A stretch of DNA of 64,000 nucleotides from Gordonia bronchialis DSM 43247 (lineage in GTDB: Bacteria > Actinomycetota > Actinomycetes > Mycobacteriales > Mycobacteriaceae), in the NCBI RefSeq assembly GCF_000024785.1, contig NC_013441.1, positions 4,154,001 through 4,218,000 on the forward strand, read 5' to 3'. The notes beneath the pieces were generated by a model. The model was not told the origin of the DNA. It did not search any database and was given only the letters and a program-made list of their open reading frames with translations. Positions within the stretch are counted from its first letter, which is position 1, and each line of letters begins with the position of its first letter. The translations under genes and the position numbers were made by a program. This document shows, one piece after another, positions 1 through 9,237 of the stretch.

Positions 1-64
1 CATCCGCTGGTTGAGCCGGGACGGACGAGCCTGCGAGTGGAGAAGCCGCCCCCATCGGTGAGCG

Positions 65-1482
65 TCAGTACACCACACCACCGAGCACCCGATATGCCGC
101 GCGCACCTCGGCCGGTGACTCGAGCACGTCACGCCACGCCCGGTCCGCCATGACCAACTCCCCGGGTTCCCCGACCGCGATCCGCCGCGGCCGACGCAGC
201 GGATCATCCGCCGGGGTGCAGTACCGGTCGATGGCCTGCGACACCCCGATCCGCTCATCGGGGGTGCCGACACGGCGTCCGGAAGCCGTACGGCGTTGCG
301 TCGCACCGGCTATCACCGTCCACGGATTCAGCGGCCCGTACGGCGCGTCGCTGGACAGGGCAACGGGCACACCCGCATCGATGAGTGACCCGCACCGGTA
401 CAGATCGTCATGATCGGCGCGATCGCTGTCGTCGAGGAAATCGTCACCGCGCTCCGGCAAGAATCCCGGCTGGGTGACGACGACGATGCCGCGTCGGGCC
501 AGTTCGGCGCACGTGTCGGCGGCGACGACAGCGGCGTGTTCGATGCGGTCCCCCACTCGGACACCCACCATGTCCCACGCCGCCAACAACAGGGCAAGCG
601 CGACGCGACTCACGCAGTGCACCGCGACGCACCGATCAGACCGGTGCGCGGCGTCGATCCGCGCCGCGAGATCATCCGGCGACGGCAGATCGGAATCGGC
701 GATCACGATCTTGTACGGGCCCACGCCCACCCGCGGATGATCGACCTCGACGCCGAGCGGCACCCCGAGCAGATTCACCCGGCCGCTGATCGTCGAATCA
801 TCGACCGCCGCAACCACTGCGCCGATGTAGGTGTCGTCAATATCCGGTGTGGCGTCGGTCATCTCGGCGATTCCATCAGACCGCAGACGTTCCCCGACTG
901 CGGCCAACGAGGGAAATCCGTCGTCGGGCAGCCTGGTCCGGAGCCAGTCGTCGGCACGCCATAGTCGGCCGGTGGGCCGGCCGGCCGGATCGCGCTCGAT
1001 TCCGGGGTGGGTTCCCGACTCGAGTCCAACCCGCTCGGCCGCCACCGAAGCGAGCATCCACAGTGCGCCGCTTCGGTGTTGAATGCGCACCGGCCGAGCG
1101 GATTCCACGGCGTCGAGGTCGGCGCGAGTCAGCTCACCGGCAACCGATTCGGTGTATCCCACGCCCCGCACCCAGCCCGAGGCGGTCTCGGGGGCGTGCG
1201 CGAGGGCGTCGGCCAGGGACGCACGGTCGGTGACCACCGGCGGACCGCAACGGATGGACTCACCGGCGCGCGCGCGAGAGCGGCCAGGTGCAGGTGGTGG
1301 TCGGAGAAGGCCGGTATGACGGCACATCCGTCGGCGTCGATCACCTGTGCGCCGGCCGGATTCAGCGAGTCGGCCACCTCCGCGACGGTTGTGCCACCCG
1401 ACGACGCGTCGAGCCGGACACGGATGTCCTGGCGGCGGCCGGCACCGACGTCGGCCCCCAGGATCACGATGTCGGCGTTCAT
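65..1482 (-). pseudogene. Amidohydrolase (YtcJ/amidohydrolase-3-like), frameshifted
   Basis: Two reading frames together make one metal-dependent amidohydrolase. The N-terminal part starts at 1482 (MNADIVILGADV) and reaches the metal-binding motif DHHLHLAALAR. The rest (WVRGVGYTES..., the barrel, VALSSDAPYGPLNPW, the C-terminal strand) lies in another frame ending at 65. The frames switch next to an alternating GC run at 1266-1276, where the first frame becomes nonsense and the second starts to read sensibly (CGPPVVTDR). The family hydrolyses amide or related bonds in the cytoplasm; the substrate is unknown. It is divergent from the CoA-transferase at 1545 with 62 bp between. A true frameshift and a sequencing slip in the GC run are equally possible. 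If repaired, the protein would be about 472 aa, within the range of the family. Confidence 0.8.
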
Positions 1483-1544
1483 TGGCCGTATCCTACGGAA
1501 CGATGCGGCGTCAACGTGTCCGTGCCGCGGGCGGAGGTGATGGG

Positions 1545-2771
1545 ATGATCGTCGACGACTGGGCGCAGTCAGGATTGGCAGCGCTCACCGGCGAGGCCAC
1601 CGGTCGCCCCGACCTCACCCGCGCACCGGTCCTCGCCCGGGCACGTCGTACGCTCGCCACCTTCGTCGACATCACCGACACCAGCCCCGACGACCGGAGG
1701 CCCCCTCTCGATGCCGCCGAATTCCTCAGCGGGCGTTCGGCTCTCACCGGGCACACCCGCAACGGTGGCGTGTCCGCCGGGGGAGCCAGCCGGTTGATCG
1801 AGGCGGCCGACGGATGGTTCGCCCTGTCGCTGGCGCGCCCCGACGATCACGAGACAGTGCCCGCGCTACTGGAATCCGACATCACCATCGACACCTGGGC
1901 CGCAGTCAGGCAGGCCGCACCTCGGAAGCCGGCCGCGGACTGGGTGGCCCGGGCACGCCTGCTGGGACTCGCCGCGGCCATGCCCGGCGAATGTGCCCCG
2001 GTCGAGCCGATCGTGGTGCCGCGCGGGACGAGCACCGCACCACCGGCCTGGGCGGACCTGCTCGTCGTCGACCTGTCGTCGCTGTGGGCGGGGCCGCTGT
2101 GCACTCATCTGCTGATGCGGGCCGGGGCCACCGTCGTGAAAGTGGAGAGCCGCGTCCGGCCCGACGGCGCACGACGCGGCAACCGGCGCTTCTTCGACTG
2201 GATGAACTCCGGAAAACTCTCCTATGCAGCCGATTTCAACGAAGACACCCCTCGTCTTCGCCGCCTGTTGATGGCAGCGGACGTGGTGCTCGAGGCATCC
2301 CGGCCGCGTGCCCTGCGCGCGCATGGGCTCTCCGCGGACGACCTTCCCGCCCGGCCCGGCCAGGTCTGGGCGCGGATCACCGGCCACGGCAGCACGGGCC
2401 CCGGCGCCGACTGGATCGGGTTCGGCGACGACGCCGCGGTCGCCGGGGGCCTGATCGCCGGGACCCCGACCGCGCCGATGTTCTGCGGCGACGCCATCGC
2501 CGATCCGCTCACCGGACTCGAGACCGCGACCGCGGTGGCCACCGCCCTGCGTACGGGCGGCGGGGTCCGCATCGACATCGCACTGGCCCGGGTGGCGGCG
2601 ACCTACGCCGCACTCGGCGTCATCGACCTTCCCGCCGACCCGCCCGCCGAGCCACCGGCGGTGTCGCCGCCACGGGCGCCCACCGAAATCGACCTGATCC
2701 CGCCGGCGTCCGAACTCGGCGCCGACAATCCCGCGGTCGACGCCATCGTGTCGCGCCGGCTGGGTGGATGA
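1545..2771 (+). CDS. CaiB/BaiF family (class III) CoA-transferase, permuted type
   Basis: The 408-aa protein has class III CoA-transferase signatures: VVDLSSLWAGPLCTHLL then KVES at about residues 170-192, an RRGNRRFFDWMNSGK segment, and GDAIADPLTG near residue 318 carrying the likely catalytic Asp. Oddly, these N-terminal-type motifs sit in the second half. The first 150 residues (VSAGGASRLIEAADGWFALSLARPDD ... ADWVARARLLGL) look like the usual C-terminal part of the family. I recall mycobacterial and nocardial proteins with the same layout, so it is probably an established permuted branch. ATG 1545 is preceded by GGAGGTGA; upstream codons in frame lack a ribosome site. It would move CoA between acyl groups; the substrate is not evident. 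Confidence 0.85.
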   Translation: MIVDDWAQSGLAALTGEATGRPDLTRAPVLARARRTLATFVDITDTSPDDRRPPLDAAEFLSGRSALTGHTRNGGVSAGGASRLIEAADGWFALSLARPDDHETVPALLESDITIDTWAAVRQAAPRKPAADWVARARLLGLAAAMPGECAPVEPIVVPRGTSTAPPAWADLLVVDLSSLWAGPLCTHLLMRAGATVVKVESRVRPDGARRGNRRFFDWMNSGKLSYAADFNEDTPRLRRLLMAADVVLEASRPRALRAHGLSADDLPARPGQVWARITGHGSTGPGADWIGFGDDAAVAGGLIAGTPTAPMFCGDAIADPLTGLETATAVATALRTGGGVRIDIALARVAATYAALGVIDLPADPPAEPPAVSPPRAPTEIDLIPPASELGADNPAVDAIVSRRLGG

Positions 2772-2788
2772 CCGATACCGCCCGAAGC

Positions 2789-3538
2789 TCACAACACCTG
2801 CGACAGGAACGCCCGCAATCGTTCGGACTCAGCCGCGTCGAAGATGCGCTCTGGTTTCCCCGTCTCGACCACCACGCCGTGGTCCATGAACAGCACGTTA
2901 TCGGAAACGTTTCGGGCATAACCCATCTCGTGTGTCACGACCACCATCGTCATGCCCTGACCGGCGAGGTCGGCCATGAGCGCGAGAACCCCTTTGACCA
3001 ATTCGGGGTCCAGCGCCGAGGTCGCCTCGTCGAAGAACATGACCTGCGGTTCCATGGCGAGGGCGCGTGCGATGGCGACGCGTTGCTGCTGGCCGCCGGA
3101 GAGGTTACCCGGGCGGGTTTCGGCTTTCGCGGTGAGCCCGACGATCTCGAGTTGCCGCATCGCGACTGCTCTGGCTTCCTCCTTGCTCAGACCCCGGAGT
3201 TTGCGCGGGCCGAGTGCGATATTGTCGACCACCGACTTATGCGGAAACAAGTTGAAGTGCTGGAACACCATGCCGATTCGGCGCCGCAGCTCGTCGGGAT
3301 TGTCACCCAGGACGGAGCGACCGTCGATGAGGATGTCCCCCTCATCCGGTTCGTGTAGGCGGTTCAGCACGCGCAGCAGCGTCGACTTTCCGGATCCGGA
3401 CGGGCCGATGACCGTGGTCGTGGTGCCGGCGTCGACGTGAATGTCCACACCGCGCAACACATGATGCTTGCCGAAGGACAGGTGCAGACCGGAGCCGGTC
3501 AGCGAGACCGCTTCGCGGGCGACGATGGTGTCAGGCAC
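2789..3538 (-). CDS. glnQ: Polar amino acid ABC transporter, ATP-binding protein
   Basis: A 249-aa ABC ATPase of the glutamine/polar amino acid import family. Visible motifs are Walker [11 protein letters not shown]-loop FQHFNLFPH, signature LSGGQQQR, Walker [13 protein letters not shown] and the switch His in [10 protein letters not shown]. Length is normal for GlnQ. Its start is only 4 bp downstream of the stop of the fused binding-protein/permease gene at 3543, so the two form one operon and one importer: the fused protein captures the solute and forms the channel, and this subunit hydrolyses ATP on the cytoplasmic face. It is convergent with the CoA-transferase gene (17 bp between). The exact amino acid cannot be read from the sequence. 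Confidence 0.95.
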   Translation of the reverse strand: MPDTIVAREAVSLTGSGLHLSFGKHHVLRGVDIHVDAGTTTTVIGPSGSGKSTLLRVLNRLHEPDEGDILIDGRSVLGDNPDELRRRIGMVFQHFNLFPHKSVVDNIALGPRKLRGLSKEEARAVAMRQLEIVGLTAKAETRPGNLSGGQQQRVAIARALAMEPQVMFFDEATSALDPELVKGVLALMADLAGQGMTMVVVTHEMGYARNVSDNVLFMDHGVVVETGKPERIFDAAESERLRAFLSQVL

Positions 3539-3542
3539 GGCG

Positions 3543-5363
3543 CTAGCCTTTCTCGACGGCGGTGACGGGCAGCGGATCGTCTTCGACCTCGGCCGGCCGG
3601 CCGGTACGGAGCCGATTGTCGATGTGGTTCACCAGGTGGGTCAGCGGGATGGTCAACGCCAGGTAGACGATGCCGGCAGCGACCAGTGGGGAAAGATTTC
3701 CGGTCTGCGCGTTGAGGTCTCGGCCTACCGCGAACAGCTCACGCTGGGTGGCCAGCAGTCCGAGGAAGTACACCAGCGAGCTGTCCTTGATGAGGCTGAT
3801 GAACTGATTCATCAGCGCCGGCAACACCCGGCGCACACCCTGGGGTACCACCACCAGACGCATCGATTGCCGGTAGGAGAACCCGATGGCGCGCGAGGCC
3901 TCCAACTGCCCGGAGTCGACGCTCTGAATGCCGGAGCGGAAGATCTCCCCGATGTAGGCCGCGGCCAGCAGCGCCAGCGCAACCGCTCCCAGCCAGTACG
4001 GATTGTTACCGGTCAACCCCTTCACCACCGGGCCGATACCCAGGCCGACGATGAGGATCACGACCACCGCAGGCAGACCGCGGAAGATGTCGGTGTAGAT
4101 GCGCGCAGGCCAGCGTAACCAGCGCGAGCGCGAGATCCCGGCGACGGCGAGCAACATGCCCAGGATCGTGCCGAGCACCCCGGAGACCAGCGACAGGATC
4201 AGCGTGTTGACCAGTCCGGTCTTGATCAGGTCCGGAAACGACTGCTGGTAGAGGTCCCAGTTGAAGAACGTGTCGCCCAGCTTCTGCAGCGTGCTCTTGG
4301 AGTCCGCACTCTCGCCGGCGTCGGACTTCTGCTCGGCATTGGCCTTGGCGATGGCGGCGATGTCGGGCAGCTGCGGTGGCGGGGCGGCTTTGCTGCCCGG
4401 CTTCCAGCCGGCCGGCAGTTCACGGGGCACCCAGTCGGTGTAGAGCTTGGCGTAGGTGCCGTCGGCGATGATGGCGTCGAGCCCGGAGTTCAGTGCGGCC
4501 ACCAGTCGCGGCTTGTCCCTGCCGACCGCCCAGGCCACGAAGTTGTTGAGGCTGAAGGTGTTCTCGACGATGGCGGTGCCGTCGCCCGGACGGACCGCAC
4601 CTTCGGCCTGCTGCGACGGGGCCACCCACGCGTCGATCTGGCCGCTCTTGAGATTCGCGTATGCCGTCGCGTAGTCGGGGAACTTCACCGCGTCGAGATG
4701 CAGTGTGTTCAGGACGTAGTCGTCCTGAACGGTGCCCTGCACCACCCCGATGCGGGTGGACGGCGACAGGTTCGCGAACCCTTTGATGGGACCGTCGGCG
4801 GGGGCGACGAGCGAGAAGTACCCGAAGTCGTAGCCGTTGGTGAAATCGACTGTGCGACGACGCTCGTCGGTGGTGGTGATCGACGACGACCCGACGTCGA
4901 ACCGGTCGTTGGCCACCTGCGACAGCAGACCCGCGAACTCGGTGCCGGAGAACGTGATCCGAAGTCCGAGTTTGGCTGCGACGGCCTTCAGGAGTTCGTT
5001 GTCGAAGCCGGTGAAGACGCCCTTGCTGTTGACACAGATGCTCGGACCGGCGTCGGAGAGCGTGCCGACCGAGATGGTCCCGGGTGTGAGCAGTTCGAGT
5101 GAGCGCACATCGATCTGATCGACCGGTGTCGTGGTGGGTGTGGTGTACCGGTCGACGCCGCCCTGCTGGGCAGCGGCCAGGTTGACCGGGGCCGCGGAGG
5201 CCGAGGCCAGGCCCGGCGGGGCGCAGCTGTCGCCACTCGAGGTGGAGCCGCTGCCGCAGGCGCTCAGCGCTCCGATCATCGCGACTGCCATCACGATGGC
5301 GAGGAGCCGCAGCGGGCCGGGGGTGCGCGTACGCGGATTCGCGCGCGTTGATCGGCTGGTCAC
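3543..5363 (-). CDS. Fused amino acid ABC transporter substrate-binding protein and permease
   Basis: The 606-aa protein combines two subunits. The N-terminus is a lipoprotein signal (basic region, hydrophobic stretch, lipobox LSAC with Cys36). Residues about 85-325 form a periplasmic-type binding domain for polar amino acids ([40 protein letters not shown]). After a charged linker, residues about 370-590 are a HisM/GlnP-like permease, with the EAA-type loop [22 protein letters not shown]. Tethering the binding protein to the channel is known for Gram-positive GlnPQ systems. It is followed 4 bp later by the ATPase gene at 3538. The C-terminal tail is hydrophilic. Substrate: probably glutamine, glutamate or a relative, by family only. 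Confidence 0.93.
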   Translation of the reverse strand: MTSRSTRANPRTRTPGPLRLLAIVMAVAMIGALSACGSGSTSSGDSCAPPGLASASAAPVNLAAAQQGGVDRYTTPTTTPVDQIDVRSLELLTPGTISVGTLSDAGPSICVNSKGVFTGFDNELLKAVAAKLGLRITFSGTEFAGLLSQVANDRFDVGSSSITTTDERRRTVDFTNGYDFGYFSLVAPADGPIKGFANLSPSTRIGVVQGTVQDDYVLNTLHLDAVKFPDYATAYANLKSGQIDAWVAPSQQAEGAVRPGDGTAIVENTFSLNNFVAWAVGRDKPRLVAALNSGLDAIIADGTYAKLYTDWVPRELPAGWKPGSKAAPPPQLPDIAAIAKANAEQKSDAGESADSKSTLQKLGDTFFNWDLYQQSFPDLIKTGLVNTLILSLVSGVLGTILGMLLAVAGISRSRWLRWPARIYTDIFRGLPAVVVILIVGLGIGPVVKGLTGNNPYWLGAVALALLAAAYIGEIFRSGIQSVDSGQLEASRAIGFSYRQSMRLVVVPQGVRRVLPALMNQFISLIKDSSLVYFLGLLATQRELFAVGRDLNAQTGNLSPLVAAGIVYLALTIPLTHLVNHIDNRLRTGRPAEVEDDPLPVTAVEKG

Positions 5364-5454
5364 TTCAGCACACTAGCCAGTGGTGTCGTCGGAGAACCAA
5401 CACTTCTGCTCACCGGCGGGCGAAATGCAGGTCAGCGGCCTGTTGCGCTGTTGA

Positions 5455-5724
5455 TCAGGTTCTCGCCGCGATGCGCGCCGCTACCTCGGGACGCCGGAGC
5501 GGCGGGACCGTCTTCGGTGGTTGACGGCGCTCCGGCAGTACATCGAGCAGCGCGCGAGTAGCGGCGGTGACCGCGACCACCGCCGCCTCGAACGCCTCCT
5601 CGCTGGCCGTCGACGGATGCCGGATTCCGCTCACCTTGCGGATGTACTGACGGGCGGCGGCTTCGATCTCGTCCTCGGTCGCCGGCGGCTCGAGACCACG
5701 AAGCTCGGTGATGTTGCGGCACAT
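5455..5724 (-). CDS. DUF2277 family small protein
   Basis: An 89-aa protein starting MCRNITELRGLEPPATEDEIEAAARQYIRKVSG, which is the hallmark of DUF2277. The ATG at 5724 is chosen because family members begin with MCRNI; an upstream in-frame ATG would add five residues (MEGRA). The function of the family is unknown; the conserved N-terminal Cys-Arg-Asn and the compact helical composition suggest a small cytosolic protein. It sits between the importer operon (about 90 bp from 5363) and the quinone oxidoreductase (38 bp from 5763), all on the minus strand. It could be cotranscribed with the oxidoreductase, but nothing in the sequence proves it. Confidence 0.88.
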   Translation of the reverse strand: MCRNITELRGLEPPATEDEIEAAARQYIRKVSGIRHPSTASEEAFEAAVVAVTAATRALLDVLPERRQPPKTVPPLRRPEVAARIAART

Positions 5725-5762
5725 GGCGCGTCCTTCCATGGCCGCACGTCACGGCCGAGGGG

Positions 5763-6731
5763 TCAGTCGGCGATCTTGACGACCGCCTTCCCCAGGATCC
5801 GTCCCTGCGCCAGATCCGTCAACGCCTGCGGCAGCTGATCGAGGGTGTAGGTCGTGTTCACCATCGGGCTCAGCCCCTTGGCGATCATCTGCGCCAGCTC
5901 GTCATGCAGCTTGGCCGGAAGGTCGGGATGAGTGCGGACGTACTCACCCCACGCGGCGCCGACGACTGCGATGTTGCGGAACAGGACCCGATTGAGTTTC
6001 ACGGTCGGGATGCCGCCGGCGGCGAAACCGATGACCACGTAACGGCCGTCGGGGGCGACCTGGCGCAGCGCCTCGTCGAACACGTCGCCGCCCGAGGGGT
6101 CGATCATCACGTCGACGCCCTTGTTGGCGATCTTCTTTAGCTCGTCGCCCCAACCCTCTTCGAGCTGGACCACCTCGTCGGCGCCCGCGTCCCGCAGCAG
6201 CTGATCGGCGCCCTTGCGGTGCACGATGGCGATCACCTTGGCGCCCAGCGCCTTTGCGACCATGATCGACGCGGTTCCGACACCACCGGCGGCGCCCAGC
6301 ACACCGACTGTCTCGCCGGGTTCCACCTTGGCGCGGGTCTTCAATGCGAAGAGCGCCGTCTGGTAATTGATGCCCATCGCGGCGCCCTGCTCAAAGCTGA
6401 GTCCATCGGGCAGCGGAAGAAGTTGCTCGGGTGATGCCGCCACCTGTTCAGCGAAACCACCGATGAACGATGCAACGAGAACCTTGTCGCCGACCTTCAC
6501 CGACGAGCCTTCGGGAGCCTCTCGGACCACACCCGCCACCTCGGTGCCCGGCGTAAACGGCAGCGGCGCCCGCATCTGGTACCTGCCCTGACTCATCAGC
6601 AGGTCGGGGAAACAGATTCCGCATGATTTGATGTCGACGAGAACCTGCCCGTCAGCGGGCGTCGGATCTGCGACGTCGGTCAGTTCGAGGCCTTCCGGCC
6701 CGGTCTCGGCGGTGAGCACTTGAGCTTTCAT
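5763..6731 (-). CDS. NADPH:quinone oxidoreductase-like MDR protein (zinc-free)
   Basis: A 322-aa medium-chain dehydrogenase/reductase. The N-terminal GroES-like domain contains SCGICFPDLLMSQGRYQ. The Rossmann domain has GAAGGVGTASIMVAKALGAKVIAI at about residues 140-163, and the C-terminus ends GRILGKAVVKIAD. The structural zinc cysteines are absent, as in quinone oxidoreductases (QOR/YhdH-like) that reduce quinones or enones with NADPH. The start at 6731 (MKAQVL) is preferred over an upstream extension because it matches the usual beginning of the fold. It is divergent from the methyltransferase at 6782 with 50 bp between. Alternative: an enoyl reductase with another substrate. Confidence 0.92.
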   Translation of the reverse strand: MKAQVLTAETGPEGLELTDVADPTPADGQVLVDIKSCGICFPDLLMSQGRYQMRAPLPFTPGTEVAGVVREAPEGSSVKVGDKVLVASFIGGFAEQVAASPEQLLPLPDGLSFEQGAAMGINYQTALFALKTRAKVEPGETVGVLGAAGGVGTASIMVAKALGAKVIAIVHRKGADQLLRDAGADEVVQLEEGWGDELKKIANKGVDVMIDPSGGDVFDEALRQVAPDGRYVVIGFAAGGIPTVKLNRVLFRNIAVVGAAWGEYVRTHPDLPAKLHDELAQMIAKGLSPMVNTTYTLDQLPQALTDLAQGRILGKAVVKIAD

Positions 6732-6745
6732 GACCCCAACCCTAC

Positions 6746-6773
6746 TTTGCCGCGACCGAGCGTTCGATAGGAT
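6746..6773 (+). promoter_or_regulatory. Candidate promoter of a leaderless transcript (methyltransferase)
   Basis: TTTGCC (6746-6751), 16 bp spacer and TAGGAT (6768-6773) resemble a sigma-A promoter. The -10 element ends 8 bases before ATG 6782, so the transcript would start at or next to the start codon, as in many actinobacterial leaderless genes; no ribosome site is visible. Confidence 0.4.
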
Positions 6774-6781
6774 CTCCCACC

Positions 6782-7483
6782 ATGACCTCATCGCGCGTTT
6801 CGACCTCCGACGGACTCACCCCGCAGCGCCTGGCCGCGGCCGAGGCGGCGCCCGGGTTCATGCCGACCGACGAGGCGATGACGCTGTTCGAGATCGCCGA
6901 ACAGATTCTGGCGCAGCCCGATTCGGTGGGCCTGGGTATCGAGATCGGCACCTATTGTGGCAAATCGACGGTCTTCCTGGGATCGGCCGCGCAATCGCAC
7001 GGCGCCGCCATCGTCACCGTCGACCACCATCGCGGGTCGGAGGAGCATCAGCCCGGCTGGGAGTACCACGACCCCGAACTCGTCGACCCGCACACCGGAA
7101 CCCTCGACACCTCGGCACGGTTCCGACGGACCATGTTCGACGCCGGGCTGGAGCAGACCGTGATCGGCGTGCTCGCACCGTCGACGTTGGCGTCGAGGAT
7201 CTGGGGGTCGCCGGCCGACTTCGTCTTCATCGACGGTGGTCACAGCATGGAGGCGGCGCAGAACGACCTCGACGGCTGGGCGCCCTGGGTGCGCGTCGGT
7301 GGTTGTCTGCTCATCCACGACGTCTTCCCCGATCCGGCCGATGGCGGCCGCCCACCCTACGAGATCTACTCTCAGGCCCTCGAGACCGGTCAGTTCACCG
7401 AGATCCGCGCCGAGGGTTCCCTGCGAGTCCTGCGCCGGGACAGCGGGGACGTGGGGCAGCCGCTTGCTGTCGCGACCGACTGA
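6782..7483 (+). CDS. Class I SAM-dependent methyltransferase (Methyltransf_24 type)
   Basis: A 233-aa protein with a SAM-binding loop GIEIGTYCGKSTVFLG (about residues 55-70), a following acidic strand VTVDHHRGS, and the post-motif strand ADFVFIDGGHSMEAAQNDLDGWAPWVRVGGCLLIHDVF typical of the family that includes cephalosporin-hydroxylase-like and macrocin-type methyltransferases. The substrate is unknown. A probable -10 element ends 8 bases before the ATG, consistent with a leaderless message. It is transcribed away from the quinone oxidoreductase and converges on the SDR gene ending at 7520 (36 bp apart). Nothing ties it functionally to either neighbour. Confidence 0.87.
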   Translation: MTSSRVSTSDGLTPQRLAAAEAAPGFMPTDEAMTLFEIAEQILAQPDSVGLGIEIGTYCGKSTVFLGSAAQSHGAAIVTVDHHRGSEEHQPGWEYHDPELVDPHTGTLDTSARFRRTMFDAGLEQTVIGVLAPSTLASRIWGSPADFVFIDGGHSMEAAQNDLDGWAPWVRVGGCLLIHDVFPDPADGGRPPYEIYSQALETGQFTEIRAEGSLRVLRRDSGDVGQPLAVATD

Positions 7484-7519
7484 TCGATCCCGCCTATCTG
7501 CTGGTGTGAAAGCGCCTGC

Positions 7520-8299
7520 TCAGCCGGCAGGCGGGGTCGCCATCATGGCACGCACCCTGCCGAGCACGTCGGGATACCTCTTGAGGTGCGCTCCACCGTT
7601 GAGATCGAGTGCGGCACCCGTCATCCAACGCGCGTCGTCGGATGCGAGAAAGACTGCGGCCGCGGCGATCTCGTCGGGCTGGCCGGGCCGGCCGAGAGGT
7701 GTGTTCTCCAGGTACTCCTCGTGCAGGCCCGGTACGTAGGCGATTCCCGCGGTCAGCGGTGTCTCGACGAGGCCGGGTGAGATGGCGTTGACGCGGATGC
7801 CGCGCTCGGCGAGTTCGAGTGCCGCGACCTCCACCAGCATCAGAACACCGGCTTTGGCTGCACAGTATGAGGCCATGCCGGCGCCCGGTTGCCGCCCGTT
7901 CAGCGACGCGATCACGGTGATGCTGCCCCCGTCCACGACGCAGCGACCGGCGTGTTTGAGAACCAGGAAGCTACCGGTGAGGCAGACGTCGATGGTCGTC
8001 TGCCAACCCGACAATTCGAGCTCGGTGATGGCGCCCGGCACGGACAGACCGGCACAGTTGACGACGGCGTCGACGCGGTCGAGACCGTCGAATCCGGCGG
8101 CGACGGAGCCCTCGTCGGTGACGTCGAGATGCAGCGATGTTGCTGATTGCCCCAGTTCGGCGGCAGCAGCGGCCGCGGCGTCGGCGTTGACGTCGGCGAT
8201 CACCACCCGATCGTTCAATGCCACAAAGCGTCTCGCGGTCGCGAGCCCGATTCCGGAGGCGCCGCCGATCACGACGACGGTCCGGCCACCCCCGGTCAT
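7520..8299 (-). CDS. SDR family NAD(P)-dependent oxidoreductase
   Basis: A 259-aa classical short-chain dehydrogenase. It has the cofactor motif VVIGGASGIGLA at residues 9-20, NCAGLS, the catalytic Ser in VIASLNG, the Tyr-Lys pair in SYCAAKAG, and the post-catalytic INAISPGLVETPL. It would interconvert an alcohol and a ketone. Its ATG overlaps the stop of the upstream hydrolase as ATGA (8296-8299), so it is the last gene of a coupled trio with a flavin monooxygenase and an alpha/beta hydrolase. That order suggests a catabolic route in which a carbonyl compound is oxygenated, hydrolysed and the product oxidised. The pathway is an inference; the enzyme family is clear. Confidence 0.94.
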   Translation of the reverse strand: MTGGGRTVVVIGGASGIGLATARRFVALNDRVVIADVNADAAAAAAAELGQSATSLHLDVTDEGSVAAGFDGLDRVDAVVNCAGLSVPGAITELELSGWQTTIDVCLTGSFLVLKHAGRCVVDGGSITVIASLNGRQPGAGMASYCAAKAGVLMLVEVAALELAERGIRVNAISPGLVETPLTAGIAYVPGLHEEYLENTPLGRPGQPDEIAAAAVFLASDDARWMTGAALDLNGGAHLKRYPDVLGRVRAMMATPPAG

Positions 8300-9237
8300 G
8301 CCGTCACCTCCGGCGTGCCGGCCGCTGCCACCGCGAGATGCCTTGTCAGGAAGTCGATCTGATGGCGGACGGCGGGTTCAAACCACTCCCGGCCGGCGAA
8401 GATGTCGAAGTGATCGCACGGATAGTGCCGCACCTCGGCGTGAGCTTTGAAAGCCGCGTCAGCGGCCGCGTGCGGCGGTGCGCCACGGTCGAAGTCGGCG
8501 ATCTGCACCAGCACGGGCGCACCGATCCGATCGGCGTGCTTGTCCGCCCGAAAGCTGCCGAGTTCCAACCCGATCGACGCGTCGACCTCGTTGCGCCAGG
8601 TGGGCCCGGCGATGGACAGGTAACTCTCGTAGTACCCGTCCGCGGTCAGCGCCGCGCGCTCCCCTTCTCGCCCGACGACGGGCATCATCGTCGCGTCGCG
8701 CCCCAGCCTGGTGGCCAGCGCGCTGCGCACGCCGAGGACCGTCGACCGGGCCATCGACGCCGCCCCGACCTGCGGATAGGCATGCCGACCGGCCGCGATG
8801 CCGTTGACCAGGGGCACCATCGAGATGACGGCCGCGATGTCGTCGCGGTCGGCGGCCACGATCAGGGCATGACCACCCGACTGGGACAGCCCCCACAGGA
8901 TGATGCGGTGCGGGTCGACGCCGGTCTGCCGCTGCGCCGACGCAATCGCGGCACGATAGTCATCGGCCTGCCCTGTCATCGAGATACGTTGCCGTGGTTC
9001 ACCATCGGATGCGCCGAAGCCTCGGTAGTCGAAGGCCAGCACCGCAAGTCCCGCGTCGGCGAGTCGTTCGGCAAATGGCTCGAGACCGGAGTCCTTGGTA
9101 CCGGCGAAGCCGTGTGCCATCACCACCGCGGGCCGCCCGGTGGGTGTGTCGAAGGGTGAGATGTCGCATCCGGGGTAGAACCAGGCGTCGCATGTCGTGC
9201 CGTTCGAGGTGAAGGCGACGTTGTGTCGAACACTCAC
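8296..9237 (-). CDS. Alpha/beta hydrolase
   Basis: A 313-aa alpha/beta-fold hydrolase: oxyanion strand PAVVMAHGFAGTKDSGLEPFAERLADAGLAVLAFDYRGFG, nucleophile elbow WGLSQSGGHAL (Ser within G-L-S-Q-S), acid region VLVQIADFD, and catalytic His in YPCDHFDIF near the C-terminus. The GTG at 9237 is chosen because it overlaps the stop of the upstream monooxygenase as GTGA (9234-9237), the usual form of translational coupling; an extension to 9291 would run far into that gene. Family members are esterases, dienelactone-type hydrolases or peptidases. Sitting between a flavin monooxygenase and an SDR, an ester or lactone hydrolase is the most natural reading. Confidence 0.92.
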   Translation of the reverse strand: MSVRHNVAFTSNGTTCDAWFYPGCDISPFDTPTGRPAVVMAHGFAGTKDSGLEPFAERLADAGLAVLAFDYRGFGASDGEPRQRISMTGQADDYRAAIASAQRQTGVDPHRIILWGLSQSGGHALIVAADRDDIAAVISMVPLVNGIAAGRHAYPQVGAASMARSTVLGVRSALATRLGRDATMMPVVGREGERAALTADGYYESYLSIAGPTWRNEVDASIGLELGSFRADKHADRIGAPVLVQIADFDRGAPPHAAADAAFKAHAEVRHYPCDHFDIFAGREWFEPAVRHQIDFLTRHLAVAAAGTPEVTA

